Assembly: GCA_045122835.1 (NCBI GenBank)
Contig: JBGVIB010000145.1
Span: 1-9,304, forward strand
Reading direction: 5' to 3'
DNA: 9,304 nt
Source: JBGVMW01 sp045122835
GTDB taxonomy: Bacteria > Bacillota > Clostridia > Lachnospirales > Lachnospiraceae
Shown here: piece after piece, positions 1-7,059 of the stretch
How the letters are laid out: every line of letters starts with the position of its first letter
Numbering within the stretch: position 1 is the stretch's first letter
Made by a program: the position numbers and the translations under genes
The notes under the pieces: generated by a model
Told to the model about the DNA's origin: nothing
What the model saw: the letters and a program-made list of their open reading frames with translations, nothing else
The model's database searches: none

Positions 1-1
1 C

Positions 2-571
2 ATTACATATCAATGTGATGTTTCTGATTTTGCAGCAGTTGAGAGCATGATGAAAGAATTAATAAAAGAATATGGTCAGATTGATATTCTTGTAAATAAT
101 GCAGGTATCACACGTGATAATCTGATTATGAAAATGAAAGAGGAAGATTTTGATGCTGTCATTGATACCAATCTGAAAGGGGCATTTAATACAATTAAAT
201 GTATCTCAAGACAGATGTTAAAGCAGAGAAGCGGCAAGATTGTAAATATTGCTTCTGTATCCGGTGTTGTTGGCAATGCAGGTCAGGCAAATTACAGCGC
301 AGCGAAAGCAGGCATGATTGGTCTTACAAAGGCAGTAGCAAAAGAATTATCATCCAGAGGAATTAATGTGAATGCAGTAGCACCTGGATTTATAGAGACA
401 GACATGACAGCAGCATTATCTGATGATGTGAAAAAGACAGCAGAGCAGAGCATTCCTTTTGGCAGAATGGGTAAGCCGGAGGAGATTGCAGATGCAGTTG
501 TATTTTTAGCATCAGACAAAGCATCTTATATCACAGGTCAGGTATTATGCGTTGATGGTGGTATGGTATAG
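2..571 (+). CDS. fabG: 3-oxoacyl-[ACP] reductase FabG, 5'-truncated by the window edge
   Basis: NADPH-dependent reduction of 3-ketoacyl-ACP to 3-hydroxyacyl-ACP, the first reductive step of each type II fatty-acid elongation cycle, in the cytoplasm. The reading frame is open from base 2, so the true start lies upstream. By alignment from memory with E. coli FabG about 53 N-terminal residues, including the glycine-rich dinucleotide loop, are missing. What remains is a classical short-chain dehydrogenase: the NNAG motif, the structural Asn in TNLKG, the catalytic Ser in NIASVSG, then YSAAK with the catalytic Tyr and Lys (equivalent to E. coli Ser138, Tyr151, Lys155), PGFIETDM, and the C-terminal ITGQVLCVDGGM typical of FabG. 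It is followed 66 nt later by fabF, as expected in a clostridial fab operon. Other SDR reductases share the fold, but the location and C-terminus make FabG by far the best call. Confidence 0.96.
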   Translation: MTYQCDVSDFAAVESMMKELIKEYGQIDILVNNAGITRDNLIMKMKEEDFDAVIDTNLKGAFNTIKCISRQMLKQRSGKIVNIASVSGVVGNAGQANYSAAKAGMIGLTKAVAKELSSRGINVNAVAPGFIETDMTAALSDDVKKTAEQSIPFGRMGKPEEIADAVVFLASDKASYITGQVLCVDGGMV

Positions 572-637
572 TTAGATTAAAAGACATAATATATACAGTT
601 TAGGCAAAACAGGGTTTTCTCTGGGAAAGAGGTAAAA

Positions 638-1873
638 ATGAAAAGAGTTGTTGTAACAGGTATGGGAGCAGTGACTCCTATTGGTTTAAGCGTAGATGAA
701 TTCTGGAGTGGAGTGAAAGAAGGGAAAACAGGATTTGGTGAAATCAGTTATTTCGATGCAAGCGAGTATAAAGCTACCATTGCAGCGGAATTAAAGGGCT
801 TTGATGCTAAGAATTACATGGATTTCAAGGCGGCAAAGAGAATGGAGCCATTCAGCCAGTATGCTGTAGCAGCTGCTAAGGAAGCTATCGCAGATGCGGG
901 GCTTGATATGGAAAAGGAAGATGCATTCCGTGTGGGATGTTCGATTGGTTCCGGTGTTGGTAGTTTGCAGGCAATGGAAAGAGAACACAACAAGTTAGTC
1001 GAAAAGGGACCAGGCAGAGTAAATCCTTTATTCGTGCCATTAGTGATTACTAACATGGCAGCAGGAAATGTTTCCATCCAGTTTGGTTTAAAAGGAAAAA
1101 GTATTAATGTAGTTACAGCATGTGCAACTGGTACACATTCTATCGGTGAAGCTTTCCGTTCTATTCAGCATGGCGAAGCAGATGTTATGCTTGCCGGCGG
1201 TACAGAAGGTTCTGTTACACCTATTGGTATTGCAGGATTTGGCGCATTGAATGCGTTGTCTCCATCTAAGGATCCTAAGAGATGCTCTATCCCATTTGAC
1301 AAGGATAGAAGCGGTTTCGTTATGGGTGAAGGTGCAGGTGTTGTTGTACTTGAAGAACTTTCTCATGCCCAGGCAAGAGGTGCAAAGATTTACGCAGAGG
1401 TAGTTGGCTATGGTTGTACATCGGATGCTTACCATATTACTTCCCCGGCAGAGGATGGTTCCGGAGCAGCGAAGGCAATGGAATATGCAGTTCAGGATGC
1501 AGGTGCAGCAAAGGAAGATATTACTTATATCAATGCGCACGGTACAAGTACACATTTGAATGATTTATTCGAAACAAGAGCAATTAAGATGGCATTTGGT
1601 GACCATGCCAAGAACATTAAGATTAACTCTACTAAGTCTATGATTGGACATTTATTAGGTGCAGCTGGTGCGGTAGAATTCATTACTTGTGTAAAGGAAA
1701 TGGAAGAAGGTTATTTACATCAGAATGTTGGACTTACAGAATCTGAGGAAGAACTAGATCTTGATTACATCAAGGGACAGGGCGTAAATCAGGAAATAGA
1801 ATATGCATTATCTAATTCATTAGGTTTTGGTGGACATAATGCATGTATTTTAATTAAAAAATTCAATGCATAA
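638..1873 (+). CDS. fabF: 3-oxoacyl-[ACP] synthase II (KASII) FabF
   Basis: Condenses malonyl-ACP with a growing acyl-ACP, releasing CO2 and extending the chain by two carbons. At 411 aa it has the normal family length. The thiolase-fold active site is complete: nucleophilic Cys162 in VTACATGTH, His301 in NAHGTST, Lys333 and His338 in STKSMIGHLLGAAGAVE, and the gating Phe397 in LGFGGHN. The start is supported by AAAGAGG at 626-632, five bases before the ATG. It lies between fabG and accB in the same direction with short gaps, so it is probably co-transcribed. The FabB alternative is less likely because Firmicutes operons of this order carry FabF. The residues after HGTST read HLND rather than the more common PLND; I take this as lineage variation, not loss of function. 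Confidence 0.97.
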   Translation: MKRVVVTGMGAVTPIGLSVDEFWSGVKEGKTGFGEISYFDASEYKATIAAELKGFDAKNYMDFKAAKRMEPFSQYAVAAAKEAIADAGLDMEKEDAFRVGCSIGSGVGSLQAMEREHNKLVEKGPGRVNPLFVPLVITNMAAGNVSIQFGLKGKSINVVTACATGTHSIGEAFRSIQHGEADVMLAGGTEGSVTPIGIAGFGALNALSPSKDPKRCSIPFDKDRSGFVMGEGAGVVVLEELSHAQARGAKIYAEVVGYGCTSDAYHITSPAEDGSGAAKAMEYAVQDAGAAKEDITYINAHGTSTHLNDLFETRAIKMAFGDHAKNIKINSTKSMIGHLLGAAGAVEFITCVKEMEEGYLHQNVGLTESEEELDLDYIKGQGVNQEIEYALSNSLGFGGHNACILIKKFNA

Positions 1874-1891
1874 TCCAGAAAGAGGTGTATG

Positions 1892-2332
1892 ATGGATATC
1901 GAAAATATTCTTACTTTGATTAAGGCAGTATCTGATTCAAAATTGGAGAATTTTGAATACAAAGACGAAGAAGTAAAGTTAGTACTCAATAAGGCAGCGT
2001 CCGGTAAAGTACAGGCATTTGCCAGTGAAACAGTTCAGACAGTAGTACAGAATACAGTAAGTGTTCCGGAGGTTGAGGTACCAGCGGTTGAAACAACCGG
2101 TAATGAAGTAAAATCTCCATTAGTAGGAACGTTTTATGTAGCACCTACTGAAAATGCTGAGCCATATGTAAAGGTTGGCGACAGAGTGACGAAAGGTCAG
2201 GTTCTTGCAATTGTAGAAGCAATGAAGCTGATGAATGAGATTGAATGTGAGTATGATGGTGAAGTAGTAGCCATACTTGTAGAGAATGGTGAAATGGTAG
2301 AATATGGTCAGCCATTATTTATCATTCGTTAA
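1892..2332 (+). CDS. accB: Biotin carboxyl carrier protein of acetyl-CoA carboxylase (BCCP)
   Basis: Carries the biotin that shuttles CO2 from AccC to the AccD/AccA carboxyltransferase. Layout of the 146-aa product: a short N-terminal helical segment (about 1-35), a flexible Val/Glu/Pro/Ala-rich linker (about 40-70), then a biotinyl-lipoyl domain with the signature EAMKLMNE, in which Lys112 is the biotinylated residue; GDRV before it and the closing GQPLFIIR are typical of BCCP. Two ATGs are adjacent at 1889 and 1892. The Shine-Dalgarno AGAAAGAGG ends at 1885, which is 3 nt from the first and 6 nt from the second, so I prefer 1892; starting at 1889 would only add one Met. It follows fabF by 18 nt. 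Placement of accB between fabF and fabZ, away from accD/accA, is normal for clostridial operons. Confidence 0.96.
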   Translation: MDIENILTLIKAVSDSKLENFEYKDEEVKLVLNKAASGKVQAFASETVQTVVQNTVSVPEVEVPAVETTGNEVKSPLVGTFYVAPTENAEPYVKVGDRVTKGQVLAIVEAMKLMNEIECEYDGEVVAILVENGEMVEYGQPLFIIR

Positions 2333-2334
2333 TA

Positions 2335-2359
2335 AGTTCAATGTCTGCGACATTGAACT
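2335..2359. repeat. Perfect hairpin 1 of the accB-fabZ gap
   Basis: An 11-bp perfect inverted repeat (AGTTCAATGTC / GACATTGAACT) with a TGC loop, starting two bases after the accB stop codon. It lacks a following T-run, so it is not a standard terminator. It could protect the 3' end of an upstream processed mRNA or be part of a switch with the next hairpins. Confidence 0.8.
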
Positions 2360-2376
2360 GGCAGATTAGAGTGTTG

Positions 2377-2409
2377 AAAGAAATTTTGTACTTTGTACAA
2401 AATTTCTTT
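2377..2409 (+). terminator. Terminator- or attenuator-like hairpin 2 between accB and fabZ
   Basis: A perfect 15-bp stem (AAAGAAATTTTGTAC / GTACAAAATTTCTTT) with a TTT loop, followed by GTTTTGAG. The stem is A/T-rich apart from the loop-proximal GTAC, and the tail is only a short T-run. It could therefore be a weak intrinsic terminator or attenuator, an RNase processing site, or simply a stable mRNA hairpin. It lies inside what should be one operon, so complete termination here is unlikely. The inverted repeat is certain; its function is inference. Confidence 0.55.
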
Positions 2410-2417
2410 GTTTTGAG

Positions 2418-2431
2418 TGCCTATTCAGGCA
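2418..2431 (+). repeat. Small hairpin 3 just upstream of the fabZ ribosome site
   Basis: TGCCT-ATTC-AGGCA forms a 5-bp stem with a 4-nt loop ending four bases before the fabZ Shine-Dalgarno (2435-2441). Its left half TGCC could instead pair with GGCA at 2360-2363, which would enclose hairpin 2. That gives a possible pair of mutually exclusive folds. Short stems arise by chance, so support is modest. Confidence 0.45.
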
Positions 2432-2446
2432 GATAGAGAGGTAATT

Positions 2447-2875
2447 ATGTCTTTACTTAGTACGAAGGAAATTATGGAAATTATTCCGCACAGACAGCCA
2501 TTTCTTTTGATTGATACCATTGAGGAAATGGAAGAAGGAAAGCGTGCAGTTGGAAAAAAATGTGTAAGCTATAACGAGCCATTTTTTGCAGGTCATTTTC
2601 CACAGGAGCCAATTATGCCGGGGGTTCTTATCTTAGAAGCCTTAGCGCAGGTTGGTGCAGTGTCAATTCTTTCTATGCCGGAGCATAAAGGAAAACTGGC
2701 AATTTTTGGCGGTATGAATAACGTAAAATTCAAAGGGAAAGTAGTTCCTGGTGATGTATTAATGCTAGAAGTGGAGATTACTAAGCAAAAGGGACCTATT
2801 GGTGTAGGTAATGGTAAAGCATATGTAAACGGTAAGCTGGTAACATCTGCAGAACTTACTTTTGTTGTCCAGTAA
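2447..2875 (+). CDS. fabZ: 3-hydroxyacyl-[ACP] dehydratase FabZ
   Basis: Dehydrates 3-hydroxyacyl-ACP to trans-2-enoyl-ACP in the elongation cycle. The 142-aa hot-dog-fold protein has the N-terminal IMEIIPHRQPFLLID, the catalytic His50 in FFAGHFPQEPIMPG, and Glu64 on the central helix (LILEALAQVGA), followed by the usual KFKGKVVPGD strand-turn. The frame is open to a GTG at 2417, but ATG 2447 is chosen because AGAGAGG (2435-2441) sits five bases before it and the protein then has the usual FabZ length; the extra ten residues would also include the hairpin region. The gap to accB is unusually long for this operon and carries three hairpins. FabA is excluded by length, by the FabZ-type Glu, and by the Firmicutes context. 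Confidence 0.97.
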   Translation: MSLLSTKEIMEIIPHRQPFLLIDTIEEMEEGKRAVGKKCVSYNEPFFAGHFPQEPIMPGVLILEALAQVGAVSILSMPEHKGKLAIFGGMNNVKFKGKVVPGDVLMLEVEITKQKGPIGVGNGKAYVNGKLVTSAELTFVVQ

Positions 2876-2886
2876 CAGTAAGAATG

Positions 2887-2920
2887 GGTAACTATGAGGG
2901 TATGGAATAGTTACGAATGG
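2887..2920 (+). repeat. Inverted-repeat element in the accC leader, related to 8521-8555
   Basis: GTAACTAT (2888-2895) and ATAGTTAC (2907-2914) form a perfect 8-bp inverted repeat with an 11-nt loop, upstream of the accC Shine-Dalgarno. The whole 34-nt segment from GGTAAC to GAATGG matches 8521-8555 after recA at about 28 of 35 positions with one gap, by hand alignment. The two copies lie in unrelated intergenic contexts 5.6 kb apart, which suggests a dispersed repeat family in this genome. Confidence 0.65.
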
Positions 2921-2938
2921 TTGAGTTTAGGAGGCATT

Positions 2939-4294
2939 ATGTTTCGTAAAATATTAATAGCTAACCGCGGTGAGATTGCGGTGCGCATTATCAGAGCGTG
3001 CAGAGAAATGGGCATTGAGACGGTGGCTGTTTACTCAGAAGCTGACAAAGAAGCATTGCACACACAGTTGGCAGATGAAGCAATCTGCATTGGTCCGGCA
3101 CCAGCAACAGATAGTTATCTGAATATGGAGCGTATTGTAAGTGCGACAATTGTAACAGGAGCAGAGGCTATTCATCCGGGATTTGGTTTCTTGTCAGAAA
3201 ATGCCAAGTTTGTGGATATGTGCAGTAAATGTAATATTACTTTTATTGGACCGTCAGCAGAAGTTATTCACAAAATGGGTAACAAATCAGAAGCAAGAAA
3301 GACAATGATGGATGCAGGTGTTCCGGTTGTTCCAGGCACAAAAGAGCCAGTGTTCACAGTAAAGGAAGGCTTAGACCAGGCAGAGATAATAGGTTATCCT
3401 GTTATGGTAAAGGCTTCTTCAGGTGGTGGTGGAAAGGGAATGCGTGTCATTCGTAATGCAGAAGAATTTCCAAATCTTTTTGAGGTTGCCCAGAAAGAGT
3501 CCATTGCCGGTTTTGGTGATGATACTATGTACATCGAGCGTTTTGTGGAAGACCCAAGACATATTGAATTCCAGATTATGGCTGACCGTTATGGTAATGT
3601 AGTTCAGCTAGGGGAAAGAGATTGTTCCATGCAGAGAAGACACCAGAAGGTGTTAGAGGAATCTCCATCAGCAGTGCTGACACCGCAGCTTCGCAAAAAA
3701 ATGGGAGAAACAGCTGTTCTGGCAGCAAAAGCAGCACAGTATGAAGGTGCTGGAACCATTGAATTTTTATTAGATAAAAACAAAGATTTTTATTTTATGG
3801 AAATGAATACCAGAATTCAGGTAGAGCATCCGGTCACAGAGATGGTAACAGGACTGGATTTAATTAAAGAGCAGATTCGTGTGGCAGCAGGAGAACCATT
3901 GTCTTTCTGCCAGGAGGATGTAGAACTTCGTGGTCATGCCATAGAGTGCCGCATTAATGCGGAGCGTCCGGCAAAAAATTTTATGCCAAGTCCGGGTATT
4001 ATTGAAACGATTCATTTGCCAGGTGGTAATGGTGTACGAGTGGATACAGCAGTGTATCAGAACTATGCAATTCCACCATACTATGATTCCATGATTGGTA
4101 AAATCATTGTACATGATAAAGACAGAGAATCAGCAATTGCTAAAATGCAGAGTGCATTAGGTGAATTGAATATTGAAGGTGTTGATACGAATATTGACTT
4201 CCTTTATGAAATTTTATGTCATGAGAATTTTATAAATGGAGATTTTAACACCAGTTTCATTGAAAATAATCCGCAGCTTTACGAAGATGTATAA
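2939..4294 (+). CDS. accC: Biotin carboxylase subunit of acetyl-CoA carboxylase
   Basis: Carboxylates the biotin on AccB using ATP and bicarbonate, the first half-reaction of malonyl-CoA synthesis. The 451-aa length matches the family. Visible features: N-terminal KILIANRGEIAVRIIRA, GFLSENAKF, ATP-grasp Lys116 and Lys158 with the glycine-rich SSGGGGKGM loop (161-168), QRRHQKVLEESPS (232-244), metal ligands Glu275 and Glu288, catalytic Arg292 in MNTRIQVEHPVTE, and Arg338 in HAIECRINAE. The frame extends upstream to an ATG at 2894, but those 15 residues overlap the inverted repeat and have no family counterpart, whereas AGGAGG (2929-2934) stands four bases before ATG 2939. It ends with the biotin carboxylase C-terminal domain; no biotinyl domain is fused, so pyruvate or propionyl-CoA carboxylase is not indicated. 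Confidence 0.97.
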   Translation: MFRKILIANRGEIAVRIIRACREMGIETVAVYSEADKEALHTQLADEAICIGPAPATDSYLNMERIVSATIVTGAEAIHPGFGFLSENAKFVDMCSKCNITFIGPSAEVIHKMGNKSEARKTMMDAGVPVVPGTKEPVFTVKEGLDQAEIIGYPVMVKASSGGGGKGMRVIRNAEEFPNLFEVAQKESIAGFGDDTMYIERFVEDPRHIEFQIMADRYGNVVQLGERDCSMQRRHQKVLEESPSAVLTPQLRKKMGETAVLAAKAAQYEGAGTIEFLLDKNKDFYFMEMNTRIQVEHPVTEMVTGLDLIKEQIRVAAGEPLSFCQEDVELRGHAIECRINAERPAKNFMPSPGIIETIHLPGGNGVRVDTAVYQNYAIPPYYDSMIGKIIVHDKDRESAIAKMQSALGELNIEGVDTNIDFLYEILCHENFINGDFNTSFIENNPQLYEDV

Positions 4295-4326
4295 GGTTAG
4301 TCTGAAACAGTAGAATCGAGGTTGTT

Positions 4327-6030
4327 ATGCTTAAATTTAAGAAAACAAATAGTGGTGTAGGCCAGAAGGATAATAGAAATCAGTCCAAAACATCAACAGA
4401 ACCACAGGTACCAGAAGGTTTATGGATAAAGTGTCCAAAGTGTGGGGAAGCACTTTATAAAGAAGATGTAGTTGCAAAATCTTATGTATGTTATAAATGT
4501 TATTCATATTTTCGTGTAAGAACGAAAAACAGACTGCGTATGGTCTTAGATCGTTCCAGCTTTGAAGAATGGGATGCAGATTTACATTCCAATGACCCAT
4601 TACAATTTGAGGGGTATGCAGAAAAATTAAATCAGGTGCAGGAAAAGACAAAGCTTTCAGAAGCAGTTACCACAGGAAAAGGTAAGATTAATGGAGTGGA
4701 GACGGCTATTGGTGTCAGCGATGCCAGATTCCTTATGGGAAGTATGGGACAGGCAGTTGGTGAAAAAATCGCCAGAATGTTTGAACGTGCTACAAAAGAA
4801 AAACTTCCTGTTATTATGTTCTGCTGCTCAGGTGGTGCAAGAATGCAGGAGGGGATGGTATCTCTGATGCAGATGGCAAAGACATCCGCAGCAGTAAAAA
4901 AACATTCGGAAGCAGGACTTCTTTATATATCTGTGTTGACAGATCCAACTACCGGTGGTGTAACAGCAAGTTACGCTATGTTGGGGGATATTATACTGGC
5001 TGAGCCGGGTGCATTAATCGGATTCGCAGGACCGAGAGTGATTGAGCAGACAATTGGTCAGAAATTGCCGGAAGGTTTTCAGAGGGCAGAGTTCTGTTTA
5101 GAGCATGGTCTCATTGATGGAATTGTGGAAAGAGAAAATCTGAAACAGGTGTTGTATCAGTTAATTTGTATGCATAAAGGAATTCCTTGCGAATCAATTG
5201 GTTCTGTTGAATTAGGAGGCAAAAATATTTCTTCTTCATCAAAGAAATTACTTACTCCGTGGGAGAGAGTAAAGCTTTCTAGAAAAATGGAGCGTGCAAA
5301 TGCTTTAGATTATATAGAAGGTTTGTTTGATGGCTTTATGGAAATGCATGGGGATCGTCATTTGGCAGATGATAAAGCAATTGTTGGTGGTATAGCATAC
5401 TTCCATGGTACACCGGTAACCGTAATCGGTGTTCAAAAAGGAAAAAATACCAAGGATTACATTGAACATAATTTTGGAATGCCTTCACCGGAAGGATATC
5501 GCAAGGCTCTTCGATTGATGAAACAGGCAGAAAAGTTTGGACGTCCGGTTATATGTTTTGTAGATACACCAGGAGCGTTTTGTGGACTGGAAGCAGAAGA
5601 ACGTGGACAAGGTGAGGCAATTGCCAGAAATATTATGGAAATGTCAGCTCTTGAGGTTCCGGTTCTTAGCATAATGATTGGTGAAGGTGGAAGTGGTGGT
5701 GCATTGGCATTAGCTGTAGCAAACGAAGTGTGGATGCTTGAAAATGCTACTTATTCCATTTTGTCACCAGAAGGGTTTGCATCGATTCTATGGAAGGACA
5801 GCAAGCGTGCAGAAGAAGCCGCTGGTGTGATGAAAATTACAGCGTCAGATTTAAAAGAACTTGGCATTGTGGAGCGCATTATTGAGGAACCAGAACCAGC
5901 AGGAGATGGTGATATGGAGGACATTTTGGGAGATATTGCCAAGGCTATGGATTCATTCCTTGAAGAATATAAGACTTTGTCTGCTGAAGAAATTCGCAGC
6001 AGAAGATATGAACGTTTCCGTAAAATGTAG
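4327..6030 (+). CDS. accDA: Fused acetyl-CoA carboxylase carboxyltransferase, AccD (beta) - AccA (alpha) in one chain
   Basis: Transfers the carboxyl group from carboxybiotin on AccB to acetyl-CoA, giving malonyl-CoA. In E. coli this needs two proteins; here one 567-aa ORF without an internal stop holds both. Residues 1-295 are AccD: a charged N-terminus, a zinc ribbon with Cys36, Cys39, Cys55 and Cys58, then CCSGGARMQEG (166-176), DPTTGGVTASYAMLGD (206-221) and GPRVIEQTIGQKLPEGFQ. Residues from about 308 are AccA: LTPWERVKLSRKMER, GDRHLADDKAIVGG, NFGMPSPEGYRKALRLM, DTPGAFCGLEAEERGQ, GEGGSGGALAL (452-462) and SPEGFASILWK. The long N-terminal part of E. coli AccA is shortened, which brings the two halves directly together. 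The start follows GAGG (4318-4321) at five bases. This is the last gene of the fatty-acid block; I see no clear terminator after it. Confidence 0.95.
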   Translation: MLKFKKTNSGVGQKDNRNQSKTSTEPQVPEGLWIKCPKCGEALYKEDVVAKSYVCYKCYSYFRVRTKNRLRMVLDRSSFEEWDADLHSNDPLQFEGYAEKLNQVQEKTKLSEAVTTGKGKINGVETAIGVSDARFLMGSMGQAVGEKIARMFERATKEKLPVIMFCCSGGARMQEGMVSLMQMAKTSAAVKKHSEAGLLYISVLTDPTTGGVTASYAMLGDIILAEPGALIGFAGPRVIEQTIGQKLPEGFQRAEFCLEHGLIDGIVERENLKQVLYQLICMHKGIPCESIGSVELGGKNISSSSKKLLTPWERVKLSRKMERANALDYIEGLFDGFMEMHGDRHLADDKAIVGGIAYFHGTPVTVIGVQKGKNTKDYIEHNFGMPSPEGYRKALRLMKQAEKFGRPVICFVDTPGAFCGLEAEERGQGEAIARNIMEMSALEVPVLSIMIGEGGSGGALALAVANEVWMLENATYSILSPEGFASILWKDSKRAEEAAGVMKITASDLKELGIVERIIEEPEPAGDGDMEDILGDIAKAMDSFLEEYKTLSAEEIRSRRYERFRKM

Positions 6031-6243
6031 GACTTTTATATCATTTACAATCCCGAAAAATGCTGATAAAATATTGCCTTGTGAGTGTGAAAAGGAGAAT
6101 TGCACAACAATTATATTTGAACAACGTGAAGAATTAGACAATATATGATAAAATATAGTTATAGAGAGAACAAAAGCTGTTAAACAACTTTGGATTGTAA
6201 CTGCAATATTGTGAATATGCAAAGATAATACAAGGGTAAGTAG

Positions 6244-6294
6244 ATGGCATGTTCGCACTCACTTGTAGATGTAGTCAGCAAAAAGGAGGGATAA
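6244..6294 (+). CDS. Possible 16-codon leader peptide ORF upstream of the Sir2-like gene
   Basis: ATG 6244 opens MACSHSLVDVVSKKEG and stops at TAA 6292-6294, two bases before the ATG of the next gene. AAGGG (6232-6236) stands seven bases upstream, a plausible ribosome site. The last codons (AAA AAG GAG GGA) are the next gene's Shine-Dalgarno, so translation here could couple to, or interfere with, initiation on the Sir2-like gene. ORFs of this size occur by chance often; I have no homologue to offer and confidence is low. Confidence 0.3.
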   Translation: MACSHSLVDVVSKKEG

Positions 6295-6296
6295 CT

Positions 6297-7022
6297 ATGC
6301 AAAAGAAATTAGAATTACTGCATGTTATGTTAAAGGACTCTGATAATATTGTTTGTCTGGCCGGTATGGGGCTGGTAAATGAGAGTCATTATCCAAATCA
6401 TCGTGCTGCAGAGCATGCCTATGAGACAGAGATGAAATATGGTTATTCGCCGGAGGAGTTTCTTAGTACACGTTTTTTTAATACAAGAGCTGAGCAGTTT
6501 TATGAATATTACAGAAATGAATTGCTTCGTGAGGGTGAGCCTTGCCCAGCATTTTATGCACTGAATAATCTAGAATTACGTGGTAAATTGAAAGCGATTA
6601 TCACGGGAAGCGTCCATGGTATTCCGCAGAAAATGGGTTGCCATAATGTACTTGAACTGCATGGCAACATACATAGAAATTTTTGTCCCCGTTGTAAAAG
6701 ACAATATTCCGTAGAGTATCTGAAGAATTATAAGGAAATGGTTCCCTTATGTGAGCATTGTGGTGTGACAATTCACCCGGGTATGATGCTTATGGGAGAA
6801 ATGATTGATAATTCTCTTATGACAGCGGCAGTAAATGCAGTAGAAAATGCAGATTTATTATTAGTGCTTGGTGATGATATGACAACAAATCTGGTATCTA
6901 GTCTTGTAAAATATTATCAGGGAGATAAGCTGGTCTTAATCAATGAATCACATCATTATCTGGATGATACAGCGAAGCTGGTTATTCATGGAAGCCCAAG
7001 TTTATTGGCAAGCGCAATTTAA
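6297..7022 (+). CDS. Divergent Sir2-fold (sirtuin-like) protein with altered NAD-binding motifs
   Basis: A 241-aa protein that is co-linear with bacterial NAD-dependent sirtuin deacylases. Retained: the opening helix and strand (SDNIVCLAG), the FFNTRAEQFYEYYRNELL helix, ELHGN with His122 at the catalytic His position, a complete four-Cys zinc ribbon (Cys130, Cys133, Cys152, Cys155), HPGMMLMGE, and LVLINES near the C-terminus. Changed: GAGxS is G23-M-G-L-V27; PDFR is P33-N-H-R36; TQNIDGLH is T103-G-S-V-H-G-I-P110; GTS is G192-D-D194. Those segments make the Rossmann NAD pocket and the nicotinamide site, so ordinary deacylation is doubtful. ATG 6297 is chosen because AAGGAGG (6283-6289) lies seven bases upstream; the frame runs open to 6249. 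It follows accDA by 266 nt and ends in a strong terminator. The Sir2 fold is firm; the activity is unknown (pseudo-enzyme, or a different ligand). Confidence 0.88.
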   Translation: MQKKLELLHVMLKDSDNIVCLAGMGLVNESHYPNHRAAEHAYETEMKYGYSPEEFLSTRFFNTRAEQFYEYYRNELLREGEPCPAFYALNNLELRGKLKAIITGSVHGIPQKMGCHNVLELHGNIHRNFCPRCKRQYSVEYLKNYKEMVPLCEHCGVTIHPGMMLMGEMIDNSLMTAAVNAVENADLLLVLGDDMTTNLVSSLVKYYQGDKLVLINESHHYLDDTAKLVIHGSPSLLASAI

Positions 7023-7059
7023 AAAAATCAACAGGCATCAATGCCTGTTGATTTTTTTT
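7021..7059. terminator. Strong intrinsic terminator after the Sir2-like gene, possibly bidirectional
   Basis: AATCAACAGGCA (7026-7037), loop TCAA, TGCCTGTTGATT (7042-7053): a perfect 12-bp stem that extends through flanking A- and T-runs, with eight T in a row at 7052-7059. The left A-run begins within the stop codon of the Sir2-like gene. It should separate that gene, and anything transcribed with it, from recA. Confidence 0.95.

Noticed and set aside
1088..1555. 155-aa open frame on the minus strand inside fabF
   Set aside because: It lies wholly antisense to a complete, motif-rich fabF; its product is a Cys/Thr/Asn-rich string with no domain, as expected for a shadow frame.
1550..1570. 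HGTSTHLND in FabF in place of the common HGTSTPLND
   Set aside because: All catalytic residues are intact and the site is next to a variable loop; it looks like lineage variation.
2417..2446. Ten-residue N-terminal extension of FabZ from GTG 2417
   Set aside because: No family counterpart; a better ribosome site serves ATG 2447 and the extension overlaps a hairpin.
2894..2938. Fifteen-residue N-terminal extension of AccC from ATG 2894
   Set aside because: AccC proteins begin at the MFRKILIANRGE segment, and AGGAGG directly precedes ATG 2939.
5861..6148. 95-aa + strand frame overlapping the end of accDA
   Set aside because: It is out of frame with the conserved AccA C-terminus, has no ribosome site and its composition is not protein-like beyond the overlap.
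6249..6296. Sixteen-residue N-terminal extension of the Sir2-like protein
   Set aside because: The AAGGAGG at 6283-6289 would lie inside the coding region; it serves ATG 6297 at ideal spacing.
6031..6296. Promoter or terminator between accDA and the Sir2-like gene
   Set aside because: AT-rich TTGAAC and TATAGT/TAAAAT motifs occur, but no pair has acceptable spacing; the small stem at 6202-6221 has a bulge and no T-run.
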